The notes beneath the pieces are model-generated. The model ran no database searches. It was not told where the DNA came from and saw only the letters and a list, made by a program, of their open reading frames with translations. The position numbers were made by a program, and so were the translations under genes. Of a DNA stretch of 64,000 nt, positions 1 to 11,206 are shown in pieces (the first letter of the stretch is position 1; every line of letters starts with the position of its first letter). The stretch is from contig NZ_QDGZ01000001.1 in NCBI RefSeq assembly GCF_003076135.1, forward strand, positions 744,001-808,000, given 5' to 3'. Source of the DNA: Nocardioides gansuensis (GTDB taxonomy: Bacteria; Actinomycetota; Actinomycetes; Propionibacteriales; Nocardioidaceae).

Positions 1-1
1 A

Positions 2-910
2 CGCTTCGCCCGCTTCGAGGAGCTGCGCAGGCGCTGGGACGAGGAATACGCCAAGCTGCGCGCCCAGATGCTGATGTACAAGCAGAAGGCCGCCTACAAC
101 TCCGACATGGCCAGCCGCTACCAGGCCGCGCAGACCCGGCTGCGGAAGTTCGAGGAGGCCGGCCCGCCCACCGAGCAGCCGCGCGAGCAACAGGTCAAGA
201 TGCGGCTCAAGGGCGGCCGCACCGGCAAGCGCGCGGTCGTCTGCGAGTCGCTCGAGCTGCTCGGGCTGATGCGGCCGTTCGACCTCGAGGTCTGGTACGG
301 CGAGCGCGTGGCCGTGTTGGGCTCCAACGGCTCCGGCAAGTCCCACTTCCTCCGGCTGCTCGCCGGCGGCGGCACCGACCCCGACATCGAGCACCAGCCC
401 GTCGGCGTACCTCCCGCGCCCGTCCCGCACACCGGGCTGGCGAAGCTGGGAGCCCGGGTGCGCCCGGGCTGGTTCGTGCAGACCCATGAGCACCCCGAGC
501 TGGTGGGCCGCACGCTCCTGCAGATCCTCCACCGCGGCGACGAGCATCGCGACGGCATGGGTCGCGAGCAGGCCGCCCGGGTGCTCGACCGCTACGAGCT
601 GGCGCACGCCTCGGAGCAGAGGTTCGAGTCGCTCAGCGGCGGCCAGCAGGCGCGGTTCCAGATCCTGCTGCTCGAGCTGTCCGGGGCGACGCTGCTGCTG
701 CTCGACGAGCCGACGGACAACCTCGACGTGCAGAGCGCCGAGGCGCTGGAGGCCGGTCTGGAGGCGTTCGAGGGCACGGTGCTGGCGGTCACCCACGACC
801 GCTGGTTCGCCCGCGGCTTCGACCGCTTCCTGGTCTACGGCGCCGACGGGTCGGTCTACGAGTCGTCGGAGCCGGTGTGGGACGAGGGCCGGGTCGCCCG
901 CACCCGTTGA
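2..910 (+). CDS. ABC-F family ATP-binding protein, 3' part (5' end outside window)
   Basis: The frame is open from the left edge, so about the last 302 residues of a longer ABC-F protein are present. ABC-F proteins are soluble twin-ATPase proteins without membrane domains that act on the ribosome, in translation quality control or antibiotic resistance. The visible part holds the charged inter-domain linker (about residues 1-60, rich in R, E, K and Q) and the complete second nucleotide-binding domain: Walker A GSNGSGKS, signature LSGGQQ, Walker B LLLLDEPTDNLD and the switch histidine in VTHDRW. The short gap to the converging VOC gene (12 bases) holds no obvious hairpin. The exact subfamily cannot be set without the missing first half. 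Confidence 0.9.
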   Translation, partial: RFARFEELRRRWDEEYAKLRAQMLMYKQKAAYNSDMASRYQAAQTRLRKFEEAGPPTEQPREQQVKMRLKGGRTGKRAVVCESLELLGLMRPFDLEVWYGERVAVLGSNGSGKSHFLRLLAGGGTDPDIEHQPVGVPPAPVPHTGLAKLGARVRPGWFVQTHEHPELVGRTLLQILHRGDEHRDGMGREQAARVLDRYELAHASEQRFESLSGGQQARFQILLLELSGATLLLLDEPTDNLDVQSAEALEAGLEAFEGTVLAVTHDRWFARGFDRFLVYGADGSVYESSEPVWDEGRVARTR

Positions 911-922
911 GCAGGTGCGGCC

Positions 923-1303
923 TCAGCCGCCGCTGCCGTAGGGCCTGGTGATGATCTCCAGGCTGTGCCCGTTGGGGTCCTCCCAGTAGACACCGCGGCC
1001 GCCGTCGTTGTGGTTGATCTCGCCGCGCCGGCGGTGGAAGGGATCCGCCCAGTAGCGCAGCTCGCGCTCCTGGATGCGGCCGAAGATCTCGTCGAACTCC
1101 GGCTCGGTGACGAGGAAGGCGTAGTGCTGAGGGACCGGCTCGGAGTCGTCGAGGACGTCCAGGCTGACCCCGTTGCTCAGCTCGAGGACGAGGAACGGCC
1201 CGAACGGCTTCGGCTCGTCGAGGCCCAGGACGTCGACGAAGTGCCGGGCCGTCGCCTGCTTGTCGCGCGCGTGGACGATCGTGTGGTTGAGCTGGACAGG
1301 CAT
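923..1303 (-). CDS. VOC (glyoxalase/bleomycin-resistance fold) family protein
   Basis: A 126-residue single-domain VOC protein, starting MPVQLNHTIVHARDK and ending in the typical strand containing YWEDPNGHSLEIITRP. Metal-ligand-like residues are visible in the first strand (His in LNHTIVHA) and in the last strand (Glu in LEIITRP). The family covers glyoxalases, dioxygenases and drug-binding proteins, and the substrate cannot be read here. The frame is open further upstream to 1393, but that extension runs through a large inverted repeat; the ATG at 1303 lies seven bases after a TACCTT hexamer (complement of 1311-1316), which fits a leaderless start. Confidence 0.85.
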   Translation of the reverse strand: MPVQLNHTIVHARDKQATARHFVDVLGLDEPKPFGPFLVLELSNGVSLDVLDDSEPVPQHYAFLVTEPEFDEIFGRIQERELRYWADPFHRRRGEINHNDGGRGVYWEDPNGHSLEIITRPYGSGG

Positions 1304-1336
1304 GGCGTCCAAGGTAACGCGGCCGCTCCGTGGACC

Positions 1337-1403
1337 GGGATAGTCCGTGACGAACGGACCCTGTTCCGGCGCCGGTGAGGGTCCGATCGTCACGGACTAT
1401 CCC
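1337..1403. repeat. 25-bp near-perfect inverted repeat with 17-base loop
   Basis: The arms are 1337-1361 and 1379-1403 with one mismatch in 25 positions; the outer part of each arm reads GGGATAGTCCGTGACG towards the loop. On the minus strand it lies between the end of the protease gene (1423) and the promoter of the VOC gene (1303-1316). It has no T-run, so it could be a factor-assisted terminator, a processing site or a copy of a dispersed palindromic repeat. No second copy was noticed in this window. Confidence 0.8.
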
Positions 1404-1422
1404 AGCGGAGCGGCGTGCGACG

Positions 1423-2622
1423 TCACTCGGCGTCGGAGTCCAGCTCCATGTCGGCGCTCTGCTCGTCGCCGTCGCTCGTCCACGTCACGGTGACCGTGTC
1501 GCCGGGCCGGTAGGACCGGATGGTGGCCACCAGGGAGTCGGCGCCGGTGATGTGGGTGTCGTCGACGCGGGTGATCACGTCACCCGGCTCCAGGCCGGCC
1601 TCGTCCGCGGTCGATCCGGCGGTGACCTCCTGGACCTGGGCGCCGGAGTGTCCCTCCACCCGCGAGTCGGAGACCTGGATGCCGAGGCGCGCGTGCGTCG
1701 GAGTCTCGCCGGCGGTGATCTGGTCGACGATCGGCATGACCTCGTCGATCGGGATGGCGAAGCCGAGGCCGATCGACCCCGCGCCGCTCTCACCGAACGG
1801 CGACTCGCCGGCGGCGGTGCGGATCGAGGAGTTGATGCCGACGACCGCGCCCGTCATGTCGACGAGGGGGCCCCCGCTGTTGCCCGGGTTGATCGCCGCG
1901 TCGGTCTGGATCGCCGGGTACGTCGTGGAGTTGCCCTCCTCGTCGCGCGCGACGTTGACGGGCCGGTCGAGGGCGCTGACGATGCCGCTGGTCACGGTGG
2001 CATCGAGCCCGAACGGGGAGCCGATGGCCACCACGCCCTGGCCGACGTCGAGGTTCGCCGACTTGCCGATCGTGGCGGGGGTGAGGTCGGTGACCCCCTC
2101 GGCCTTGATCACCGCGGTGTCGGTGAGGGGGTCCGTGCCCAGGATGGTGGCCCCGGCGGTGGACCCGTCGTCGAAGGAGACCCGGACCTCGCCGCTCTCA
2201 CCCGCGACCTCGACGACGTGGTGGTTGGTCAGGATGGTCCCGTCGGCGGTCAGGATGATCCCCGAGCCCGACCCGGTGCCCTGCGGGCCTGCCACGTCGA
2301 TCTTCACGACCGAGGGGAGGACCTTGGCGGCCACCTGCTCCACGGAGCCCTCGGGAGCGGGGGCGTCCGGGGCGCTGGCGTTGGTGTCCTCGCCCGCCGC
2401 AGCGGTGCCGGCCCCGGTCGACGAGGAGGCCGGGGCCTCGTCGTGGGTGGCGTCCCAGAGGGCCGCGCCCCCGAGGCCGGCACCGCCGCCGACCAGCAAC
2501 GACGTCGCCACGACCGCCGCCGCCAGGCCGGTGCGCCGCCCGCGGGAGGGGGGAGAGGGGGGCGGCGGCCAGGTCTGGGGGTAGGCGCGGGTGTCGTCGT
2601 AGTCGTGCGGTGTCGTGCTCAT
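1423..2622 (-). CDS. Membrane-anchored HtrA/DegP-like serine protease with PDZ domain
   Basis: A 399-residue S1C protease. The order is a Pro-rich cytoplasmic N-terminus (residues 1-30), one transmembrane helix (about 32-55), an Ala/Ser/Thr-rich linker, a trypsin-like domain with the triad His135 (TNHHVVEV), Asp168 (TDTAVIKA) and Ser249 (GNSGGP), and a C-terminal PDZ domain (about 300-395, with the GLEPGDVITRVDD loop). Family members degrade or refold damaged proteins outside the membrane. The start at ATG 2622 is chosen because the longer open frame upstream is low quality and a CACGAT hexamer (complement of 2629-2634) lies six bases upstream, as in other probable leaderless genes here. The large inverted repeat follows it. 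Confidence 0.92.
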   Translation of the reverse strand: MSTTPHDYDDTRAYPQTWPPPPSPPSRGRRTGLAAAVVATSLLVGGGAGLGGAALWDATHDEAPASSSTGAGTAAAGEDTNASAPDAPAPEGSVEQVAAKVLPSVVKIDVAGPQGTGSGSGIILTADGTILTNHHVVEVAGESGEVRVSFDDGSTAGATILGTDPLTDTAVIKAEGVTDLTPATIGKSANLDVGQGVVAIGSPFGLDATVTSGIVSALDRPVNVARDEEGNSTTYPAIQTDAAINPGNSGGPLVDMTGAVVGINSSIRTAAGESPFGESGAGSIGLGFAIPIDEVMPIVDQITAGETPTHARLGIQVSDSRVEGHSGAQVQEVTAGSTADEAGLEPGDVITRVDDTHITGADSLVATIRSYRPGDTVTVTWTSDGDEQSADMELDSDAE

Positions 2623-2736
2623 GTCCCGATCGTGGGGCGCGTCCCTGTGACGTCGCTGAGAGGGCGCTGGGGAGCCGCGAAGAACGCCGGCCCTGCAAGA
2701 TCGACCGCTCCTCACGCGACCGAGGCGTGAAAGTTT

Positions 2737-2753
2737 TTGCAAACCTTGCAAGG
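2737..2753. promoter_or_regulatory. Candidate LacI-family (MalR-like) operator upstream of the amylase/pullulanase gene
   Basis: Two TTGCAA hexamers lie nine bases apart (2737-2742 and 2746-2751), and the second is the centre of the palindrome CCTTGCAAGG (2744-2753). Actinobacterial maltose/maltodextrin regulators of the LacI family bind CTTGCAAG-like sites near amylase and maltose-uptake genes; this is family knowledge. The position, about 65-80 bases upstream of the GTG start, and the AT-rich context in GC-rich DNA support an operator. The regulator gene is not in this window. Confidence 0.5.
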
Positions 2754-2816
2754 CAATGTCAGCCGAACCTACTGTGACGGCGGCCACACCACCCCGTCAC
2801 CCTCGGAGTCACGCTC

Positions 2817-5800
2817 GTGCGAAAGCCCCTCCTGGCGCTCTCCGGCCTCGTCGCCGCGGCGCCCCTCGTCCTCGCCCCCGCCACCAGCGTCGCCGACCAC
2901 ACGGACGTGCCGGCGACCGTCACGCTGGTCGGCGACCTGCAGTCCGAGCTCGGCTGCGACGCCGACTGGACCCCGCCGTGCGAGGCCACCCGCCTCGACG
3001 CGGTGCCCGGCACCACGGCGTACTCCGCGACCTTCGACGTGCCCGCGGGCTCCTGGCAGCTCAAGGTGGCGCTCGACGACAGCTGGGACGAGGCATACGG
3101 CGCGGACGGTGGCGCTGCCAACGTCCCGCTGGTGCTCCAGCACCCGGCACGGCTGGAGCTCTCCTACGACCACGCCAGCCACCGGGTGTCCGTCGCGCCC
3201 GCCGAGCAGCCCAGCGGCGAGGTCACCGACGCCGACCGGGCCCTCGCCGGCGACTCGCTGCGCGCGCCGTTGACCCGCGAGCGGTTCTACTTCGTGATGG
3301 CCGACCGCTTCGCCAACGGCGACCCGTCCAACGACGCGGGAGGCCTCACCGGCGGCCGGCTCGAGACCGGCCTCGACCCGGCGGACCACGGCTTCTTCCA
3401 CGGCGGCGACATCGCCGGCCTGCGCGACAGGCTCGACTACATCGAGGGCCTCGGGACCACGGCGATCTGGCTGACGCCGAGCTTCATGAACCGCCCCGTC
3501 CAGGGCACCGGCGCCGACGCCAGCGCCGGCTACCACGGCTACTGGGTCACCGACTTCACCCGGATCGACCCCCACTTCGGCACCAACGCCGAGCTCGAGG
3601 CCCTCATCGACGAGGCCCACGCCCGCGGGATCAAGGTCTTCTTCGACATCATCACCAACCACACGGCGGACGTCATCGACTACGCCGAGGGCCGGCACGG
3701 CTACGTCAGCAAGGACGCGGAGCCCTACCGCGACGCGGCCGGCAACGCCTTCGACGACCGCGACTACGCGGGCGGCGAGACCTTCCCCGAGCTGGACCCG
3801 CAGGCGTCGTTCCCCTACACGCCGGTCTTCCGCACCCCGGAGGACGAGAGCGTCAAGGTCCCGGCGTGGCTCAACGACCCCCGCCGCTACCACAACCGCG
3901 GCGACTCGACCTTCGCGGGCGAGTCGTCCACGTACGGCGACTTCGTCGGCCTCGACGACCTCTTCACCGAGCAGCCGCAGGTCGTCGACGGGATGGTCGA
4001 CATCTACAAGACCTGGGTGGACTTCGGCATCGACGGCTTCCGCATCGACACCGTCAAGCACGTGAACACCGAGTTCTGGCAGGAGTTCGCGCCCGCCATC
4101 CGGCAGCACGCCAGGAGCATCGGCAACGACGATTTCTTCGCCTTCGGTGAGGTGTACGACGCGAGCGCGGCGAGCATGTCGACCTACACCACGGAGGGGC
4201 GGCTCGACGCGACCCTGGACTTCGGCTTCCAGTCCTCCGGCACCGGCTTCGCCAAGGGCGCGCCCACGACCCGGCTGCGCGACTTCTTCGCCGCTGACGA
4301 CCACTACACCGACACCGACTCCAACGCCTACTCGCTGCCGACTTTCCTCGGCAACCACGACATGGGCCGGATCGGCATGCTCCTCCAGGGCGCCGGCGAC
4401 GTGCTCGAGCGCGACCGCCTCGCGCACGCGTTGATGTACCTGACCCGGGGCCAGCCGGTCGTCTACTACGGCGACGAGCAGGGCTTCACCGGCGACGGCG
4501 GCGACAAGGCCGCCCGTGAGGACATGTTCCCGAGCCAGGTCGCGTCCTACAACGACAACGACCTGATCGGCACCGACGCCACGACGGCCGACGCGAACTA
4601 CGACACCTCGCACCCGCTCTACACGACCATCCGCGGCCTGGCCCGCCTCCGCGACGAGCACCCGGCGCTCGCCGACGGCGCCCAGCTGCACCGCTACTCG
4701 AGCAACGAGGCGGGCGTCTACGCCTTCAGCCGGATCGGGGCGCAGGAGCAGCGCGAGTACGTCGTCGCGCTCAACAACGCCACGACTGCGAAGACCGTGA
4801 CCCTGCAGACCCTGATGAAGCACGGATCCTTCAAGCAGGTCTGGCCGGGGACCGGCACGCTCAAGAGTGACGCCGAGGGACGGGTCACCGTCACCGTGCC
4901 GCCGCTGTCCGCGGTCGTCTGGCGGGCGGCGGGCACGCTCGCCGAGCGCGAGGCAGCGCCGGGCCTGCACTTCGAGAAGCCGTCGGCCGGGGGCGTGGTC
5001 GGCGGCCGTGCCCCCGTCACGGTGGGCGTGCCCGAGCGCGGCTTCAACCAGGTGACCCTGGCCTGGCGCCCCGTCGGCGGGTCGCAGTGGACACGTCTCG
5101 GCACCGACGACAACGCGCCATACCGGGTCTTCCACGACGTCACGGGCCTGGCGAAGGGCACGCTGGTGGAGTATCGCGCCGTGCTCGAGGACAGCTCCGG
5201 CAACCTCGCCGTCAGCTCGACGTACGGCACCGTCGGCGACCCGCAGGCCGACCCCGGTACGCCGGGTGGTGGCGGGGGCGGAGGCCCCGTCACGCAGCCC
5301 GAGGCCGTCGCCATGCCCGGGAGCCACAACAGCGAGCTCGGCTGCCCCGGCGACTGGGCGCCCGACTGCGAGCAGGCCCAGCTCGCGCTCGACGCGCGCG
5401 ACCTGGTCTGGAAGCGCACCGTGAGCCTGCCCGCGGGTGACTACGAGTACAAGGCCGCGATCGACCGCTCGTGGGACGAGAACTACGGCGCGGGCGGGGC
5501 CCGGAACGGGCCCAACGTCCCCCTGCGCCTCGGCGCCCAGCGCGACGTCACTTTCTTCTACGACCACGCCTCGCACTGGATCACCAGCGACGCCAACGGC
5601 CCGATCGCCACCCTCGCCGGCAGCTTCCAGTCCGAGCTCGGCTGTCCCGGCGACTGGTCGCCCGACTGCATGCGCGGCTGGCTCAAGGACCTCGACGGCG
5701 ACGGCACCTATACCTTCGCGACGTCCGCCCTGCCGGCCGGGAGCTATCAGACCAAGGTGGCCCACGGCCTCTCCTGGACGGAGAACTACGGCGCCGGCGG

Positions 5801-8500
5801 CGCCCGCGACGGCGCCAACATCGGCTTCGACGTCCCTGCAGCCGGGGTCGAGATGGTGTTCTCTTATGACGTGGCCTCCCACCTGCTCACCATCACCTCG
5901 CGGGCCGGGGGCGCCAGTCCCGACCTGACCAAGGCGAAGGCGCACTGGCTGCGGAAGGACCTGCTGGCCTGGGACGTCCCCGACGCCGAGTCGCGTCGCC
6001 ACCGCCTGCACTGGTCGAGGGCAGGCGACCTGGCCGTCGACGCCGAGGCGGTCACCGGCGGCTCGAGCGTGCCGCTGGCCCACGACCCGGCCGGCCTGCC
6101 CGCACACGTGCTCGCCGACTTCCCCCACCTGGAGGGCTTCGAGGCCTTCCGGCTGGGCAAGGACGCGGTCAAGCGGGTGCCGGAGATCCTGACCGGCCAG
6201 CTCGCGGTCGCGTCGTACTCCTCCGACGGCAGCCTCTTCGACGCCACCGGGGTGCAGGTGCCCGGGGTCCTCGACGACACGTACGCCGCGGCGCAGGACC
6301 GCCAGCTGGGCGTGACCTGGTCGCGCGGCCGGCCGACGGTCGCGGTGTGGGCTCCGACCGCCCAGGACGTCGACCTCGTCGTGCGCGACCGCGCGGTGCC
6401 GATGGAGCGGCAGGCCGACGGCACGTGGATCGTGAGCGGCCCGGCGAGCTGGCGGGGCGCCGACTACCGGTTCGCGGTCACCGTGTGGGCGCCCGCGGCG
6501 GGTGAGGTGGTCCGCAACCTCGTCACGGATCCCTACTCCGTCGCCCTGACCGCCGACTCGGAGCGCTCCCTGATGGTCGACCTCGCCGACCCCGCCCTGG
6601 TCCCTGCCGGGTGGGCGGCGACGAAGCCGCCGGCGATCGCCCAGCCCGAGGACCGCAACGTCTACGAGCTGCACGTGCGTGACTTCTCCGTCGGAGACAC
6701 CACCGTGCCCGAGGCGGAGCGCGGCACCTACCGCGCCTTCACCCACGCCGACAGCGCCGGCATGACCCATCTGCGGCGGCTCGCCGGGGCGGGCCTCAAC
6801 ACGGTGCACCTGCTGCCGGCCTTCGACATCGCCACGATCCCCGAGCGCCGCACCGACCAGGCGCGCCCGGGCTGCGACCTCTCCGCGATGGCGCCCGACT
6901 CGACGGAGCAGCAGGCGTGCATCGAGGAGATCCGCGGTCGCGACGGCTTCAACTGGGGCTACGACCCGCTGCACTACACCGCGCCCGAGGGCAGCTATGC
7001 GACCGACCCGGATGGCCCGGGCCGGACCCGGGAGTTCCGCGAGATGGTGCAGTCCCTCAACGCAGCCGGTCTGCAGGTCGTGATGGACGTGGTCTACAAC
7101 CACACCGCCGCCTCCGGGCAGGCCCGGCACTCCGTGCTCGACAAGGTGGTGCCCGGCTACTACCAGCGGCTCTCGGCCAGCGGCGCCCAGGAGACCTCGA
7201 CGTGCTGCGCCAACACGGCCACCGAGCACGCGATGATGGAGAAGCTGATGATCGACTCGTGCTCACCTGGGCGCGGGACTACAAGGTCAACGGCTTCCGC
7301 TTCGACCTGATGGGCCACCACTCGCTGGAGAACATGCAGCGGCTGCGCACGGCCCTCGACGGACTCACGCTGGCCGAGGACGGCGTCGACGGGAAGTCGA
7401 TCTACGTCTACGGCGAGGGCTGGAACTTCGGCGAGGTCGCCGACGGCAAGCGCTTCACCCAGGCCAGCCAGCCCAACCTCGCTGGCTCGGGCATCGGCTC
7501 CTTCTCCGACCGGCTCCGGGACGCCGTGCGCGGGGGAGGGCCCTTCGACGAGGACCCGCGCGTGCAGGGCTTCGGCTCCGGCCTCTTCACCGATCCCAAC
7601 GGGGCGGCCGTCAACGGCGGCACGGACCAGCAGCGGGCGCGCCTGCTGCACCTCCAGGACCTGGTGAAGCTCGGCCTGGCCGGCAACCTGCGCGACTACG
7701 AGTTCGTCAGCAGCGCGACCGGCAAGCGAGTCGTCGGCCGGGAGGTCGACTACAACGGCCATCCCGCCGGCTACGCCGCCGACCCGGGCGAGACGGTCAC
7801 CTACGTCGACGCCCACGACAACGAGACGCTCTTCGACGCGCTGGCCCTCAAGCTGCCGCGGTCGACGTCGATGGCCGACCGGGTGCGGATGAACACCGTG
7901 TCACTCTCGACGGTCGCCCTCTCCCAGGGTGTCGTGTTCTGGCACGCGGGCACCGACCTGCTCCGCTCGAAGAGCCTGGACCGCAACTCCTACGACTCCG
8001 GCGACTGGTTCAACCGGGTCGACTGGACGCGCAAGGACAACACCTTCGGATCCGGCCTGCCCCTGCGCGCGGACAACGAGGCGAAGTGGGACTACATGCG
8101 TCCGCTGCTCGCCGACCCCGCGCTCGTGCCGGGCGCCGAGGCCATGGACGCGGCCCACGCGGCCGCGCTCGACCTGCTCCGGCTGCGGATGTCCTCGCCG
8201 CTGTTCCGCCTCGGGTCCGCGGAGGCGATCCAGCAGAAGGTGTCCTTCCTGGACGCCCCGCCCGGGGTCATCGCCATGCTGATCGACGACACGGCCGGGG
8301 CCGACGCCGATGCCGACCGTGACGGGATCCTCGTGGTCTTCAACGCCACTCCGCAGGAGCAGACGGTGAGTGGTACGGCGACGGGCTGGGCGCTGCACGA
8401 GGCGCAGGCCACGGGCTCGGACCCGGTCGTGAAGCAGTCGGTCGTGGACGGCGCCTCGGTCACGGTGCCGGCGCGGACGACGGCGGTCTTCGAGCGCTGA
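2817..8500 (+). pseudogene. Secreted alpha-amylase/pullulanase fusion (amylopullulanase), split by a one-base frameshift near 7260
   Basis: Two frames make one gene of about 1,894 residues. The first runs from GTG 2817 and should end in sense at about 7260; it continues out of frame to a stop at 7310. The second frame resumes at about 7261 and ends at 8500. The join reads KLMIDS then VLTWARDYKVNGFRFD if one G is restored in the run at 7257-7262. Domains: signal peptide (1-26), X25-type starch-binding module (about 36-125), GH13 alpha-amylase (about 145-700) with Asp411, Glu445 and Asp515, an Ig-like segment and Gly-rich linker, X25 modules at about 831 and 930, pullulanase N-terminal and CBM48 modules (from about 1037 and 1166), and a pullulanase GH13 domain with YELHVRDFS and NWGYDPLHY. 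The pullulanase catalytic residues (GFRFDLMGH, YGEGWNFG, DAHDNETL) all lie after the frameshift, so the product as read would keep only alpha-amylase activity. It may be a sequencing error or a true mutation. Confidence 0.88.
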
Positions 8501-8514
8501 GACCGCCCACCACG

Positions 8515-8550
8515 CGAAGGAGCCCCCGGCAGCTGCCGGGGGCTCCTTCG
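8515..8550. terminator. Perfect 36-bp palindrome, bidirectional terminator
   Basis: The two 18-base halves are exact reverse complements (CGAAGGAGCCCCCGGCAG and its complement). It sits between the convergent ends of the pullulanase gene (8500) and gltA (8577), and so can form a very stable hairpin in both transcripts. The T-run is short (CTTCGTCC), as is common in GC-rich actinobacteria. Confidence 0.85.
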
Positions 8551-8576
8551 TCCGTGCGGGTGTCGAGCGAAATGGG

Positions 8577-9887
<1,311 letters not shown>

Positions 9888-10024
9888 GTCGGCTCCTCGG
9901 TGGTGCGGTGACGTCATGGGTGAGCCCAACCTAGCCCTGACGCTTTCCGGGCGCGAAGCCGGGCGTCCGATCCTCGGCCAGAGACCCCGGCGGCGGGGCG
10001 GCCATGCGCGTCGTCTGCGGCGTT

Positions 10025-10053
10025 TTGACCCCCCTCCCGCGCGGGCGTAACCT
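10025..10053 (+). promoter_or_regulatory. Sigma-70-type promoter for rplM-rpsI-glmM
   Basis: TTGACC (10025-10030) and TAACCT (10048-10053) are separated by 17 bases, the best housekeeping promoter I see in the window. Transcription would start near 10060 and give a leader of about 165 bases before rplM. This explains most of the 338-base space between gltA and rplM (9888-10225). The leader has pairing segments such as GGTGGAAGACCTTCCGCC near 10180-10200 and could serve ribosomal protein autoregulation, but I recognise no known leader motif. Confidence 0.7.
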
Positions 10054-10225
10054 TGCTCGTCGCGACTCCTGCCGCGTCCGCCTGTCACAGGGCGGGTGCA
10101 GATCCGGACGTCATCCCACGGCCCAGGCCGACCGGGAGCGATCCGGGCAGTGTTCGTCAGAAGCCGCTGAAGCACTACCGGGTGGAAGACCTTCCGCCCG
10201 GCACTACGAACGAGAAGGCATCACT

Positions 10226-10669
10226 GTGCGCACGTACAGCCCCAAGCCCGCTGACATCCAGCGCGAGTGGCTCGTCATCGACGCCACCGACGTGGTCCTC
10301 GGCCGCCTGGCCGTCCAGACCGCCAACCTCCTCCGCGGCAAGCACAAGCCCACCTTTGCCCCTCACATGGACATGGGTGACTTCGTCATCATCGTGAACG
10401 CGGACAAGGTCGCCCTGTCGGGGAACAAGAAGGTCACCAAGATGGCCTACCGCCACTCCGGTTACCCGGGTGGTCTGACCGCGACCCCCTTCGGTGAGCT
10501 CCTCGAGAAGGACGCCCGCAAGGCTATCGAGAAGGCTGTGTGGGGCATGCTCCCGAAGAACAAGCTCGGCCGCCAGATGCTGAAGAAGCTGAAGGTCTAC
10601 GCCGGCCCCGACCACCCGCACCTGGCCCAGAAGGCCACCCCGTTCGAGATCGCCCAGGTCTCCCAGTAA
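10226..10669 (+). CDS. rplM: 50S ribosomal protein L13
   Basis: A 147-residue protein of the normal L13 length, beginning [20 protein letters not shown] and carrying the conserved [13 protein letters not shown] and [10 protein letters not shown] stretches. It binds 23S rRNA early in large-subunit assembly. The GTG at 10226 is chosen because it gives the family N-terminus and a GAGAAGG ribosome binding site lies upstream; the frame upstream to 10004 is not L13-like. It is first in an operon with rpsI (20-base gap) and glmM. Confidence 0.98.
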   Translation: MRTYSPKPADIQREWLVIDATDVVLGRLAVQTANLLRGKHKPTFAPHMDMGDFVIIVNADKVALSGNKKVTKMAYRHSGYPGGLTATPFGELLEKDARKAIEKAVWGMLPKNKLGRQMLKKLKVYAGPDHPHLAQKATPFEIAQVSQ

Positions 10670-10689
10670 TTCGACCGAGGACTGAACTG

Positions 10690-11193
10690 ATGACTGAGAA
10701 CACCAGCACCGAGGTCGAGGAGACCTACGAGGTCAACGAGGAGGGCGTCGCCTACTCCTCCGAGAGCGCTCCCTCGGCCGACGCCCCGCTGCGTCCTGCC
10801 ACCATCGCTCCCGCCGGCGCCACCGGCCGCCGCAAGGAGGCCGTCGCCCGCGTCCGCATCGTGCCGGGCACCGGCGAGTGGACCATCAACGGCCGCACGC
10901 TCGACGACTACTTCCCGAACAAGCTGCACCAGCAGGTCGCCAACGAGCCGTTCGCGACGCTGCAGCTCGAGGGCCGCTTCGACGTGATCGCCCGCATCCA
11001 CGGCGGCGGCATCGCCGGCCAGGCCGGCGCGCTGCGCCTCGGCGTGGCCCGCGCGCTGAACGCGGTCGACGTCGAGGCCAACCGCCCGACGCTCAAGAAG
11101 GCCGGACTGCTCACGCGCGACGCCCGCGTCGTGGAGCGCAAGAAGGCCGGTCTCAAGAAGGCCCGCAAGGCGTCGCAGTTCAGCAAGCGCTGA
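10690..11193 (+). CDS. rpsI: 30S ribosomal protein S9
   Basis: A 167-residue S9. The conserved domain starts at about residue 40 ([17 protein letters not shown]) and ends with the basic tail [13 protein letters not shown], which contacts tRNA in the P site in known ribosomes. The first 40 residues are an acidic extension ([13 protein letters not shown]), common in actinobacterial S9. The ATG at 10690 follows GAGGA at 10676-10681. It is co-transcribed with rplM, and glmM starts 13 bases after its stop. Confidence 0.98.
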   Translation: MTENTSTEVEETYEVNEEGVAYSSESAPSADAPLRPATIAPAGATGRRKEAVARVRIVPGTGEWTINGRTLDDYFPNKLHQQVANEPFATLQLEGRFDVIARIHGGGIAGQAGALRLGVARALNAVDVEANRPTLKKAGLLTRDARVVERKKAGLKKARKASQFSKR

Positions 11194-11206
11194 TCCTGCC
11201 CGCTCG

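Noticed and set aside
2769-7229. Very long open frame (about 1,490 codons) on the minus strand opposite the amylase/pullulanase gene
   Set aside because: Its product is a Val/Arg/Gly/Ala/Glu-rich sequence with no domain, and it is the expected antisense shadow of a GC-rich gene; the plus strand encodes clear GH13 domains.
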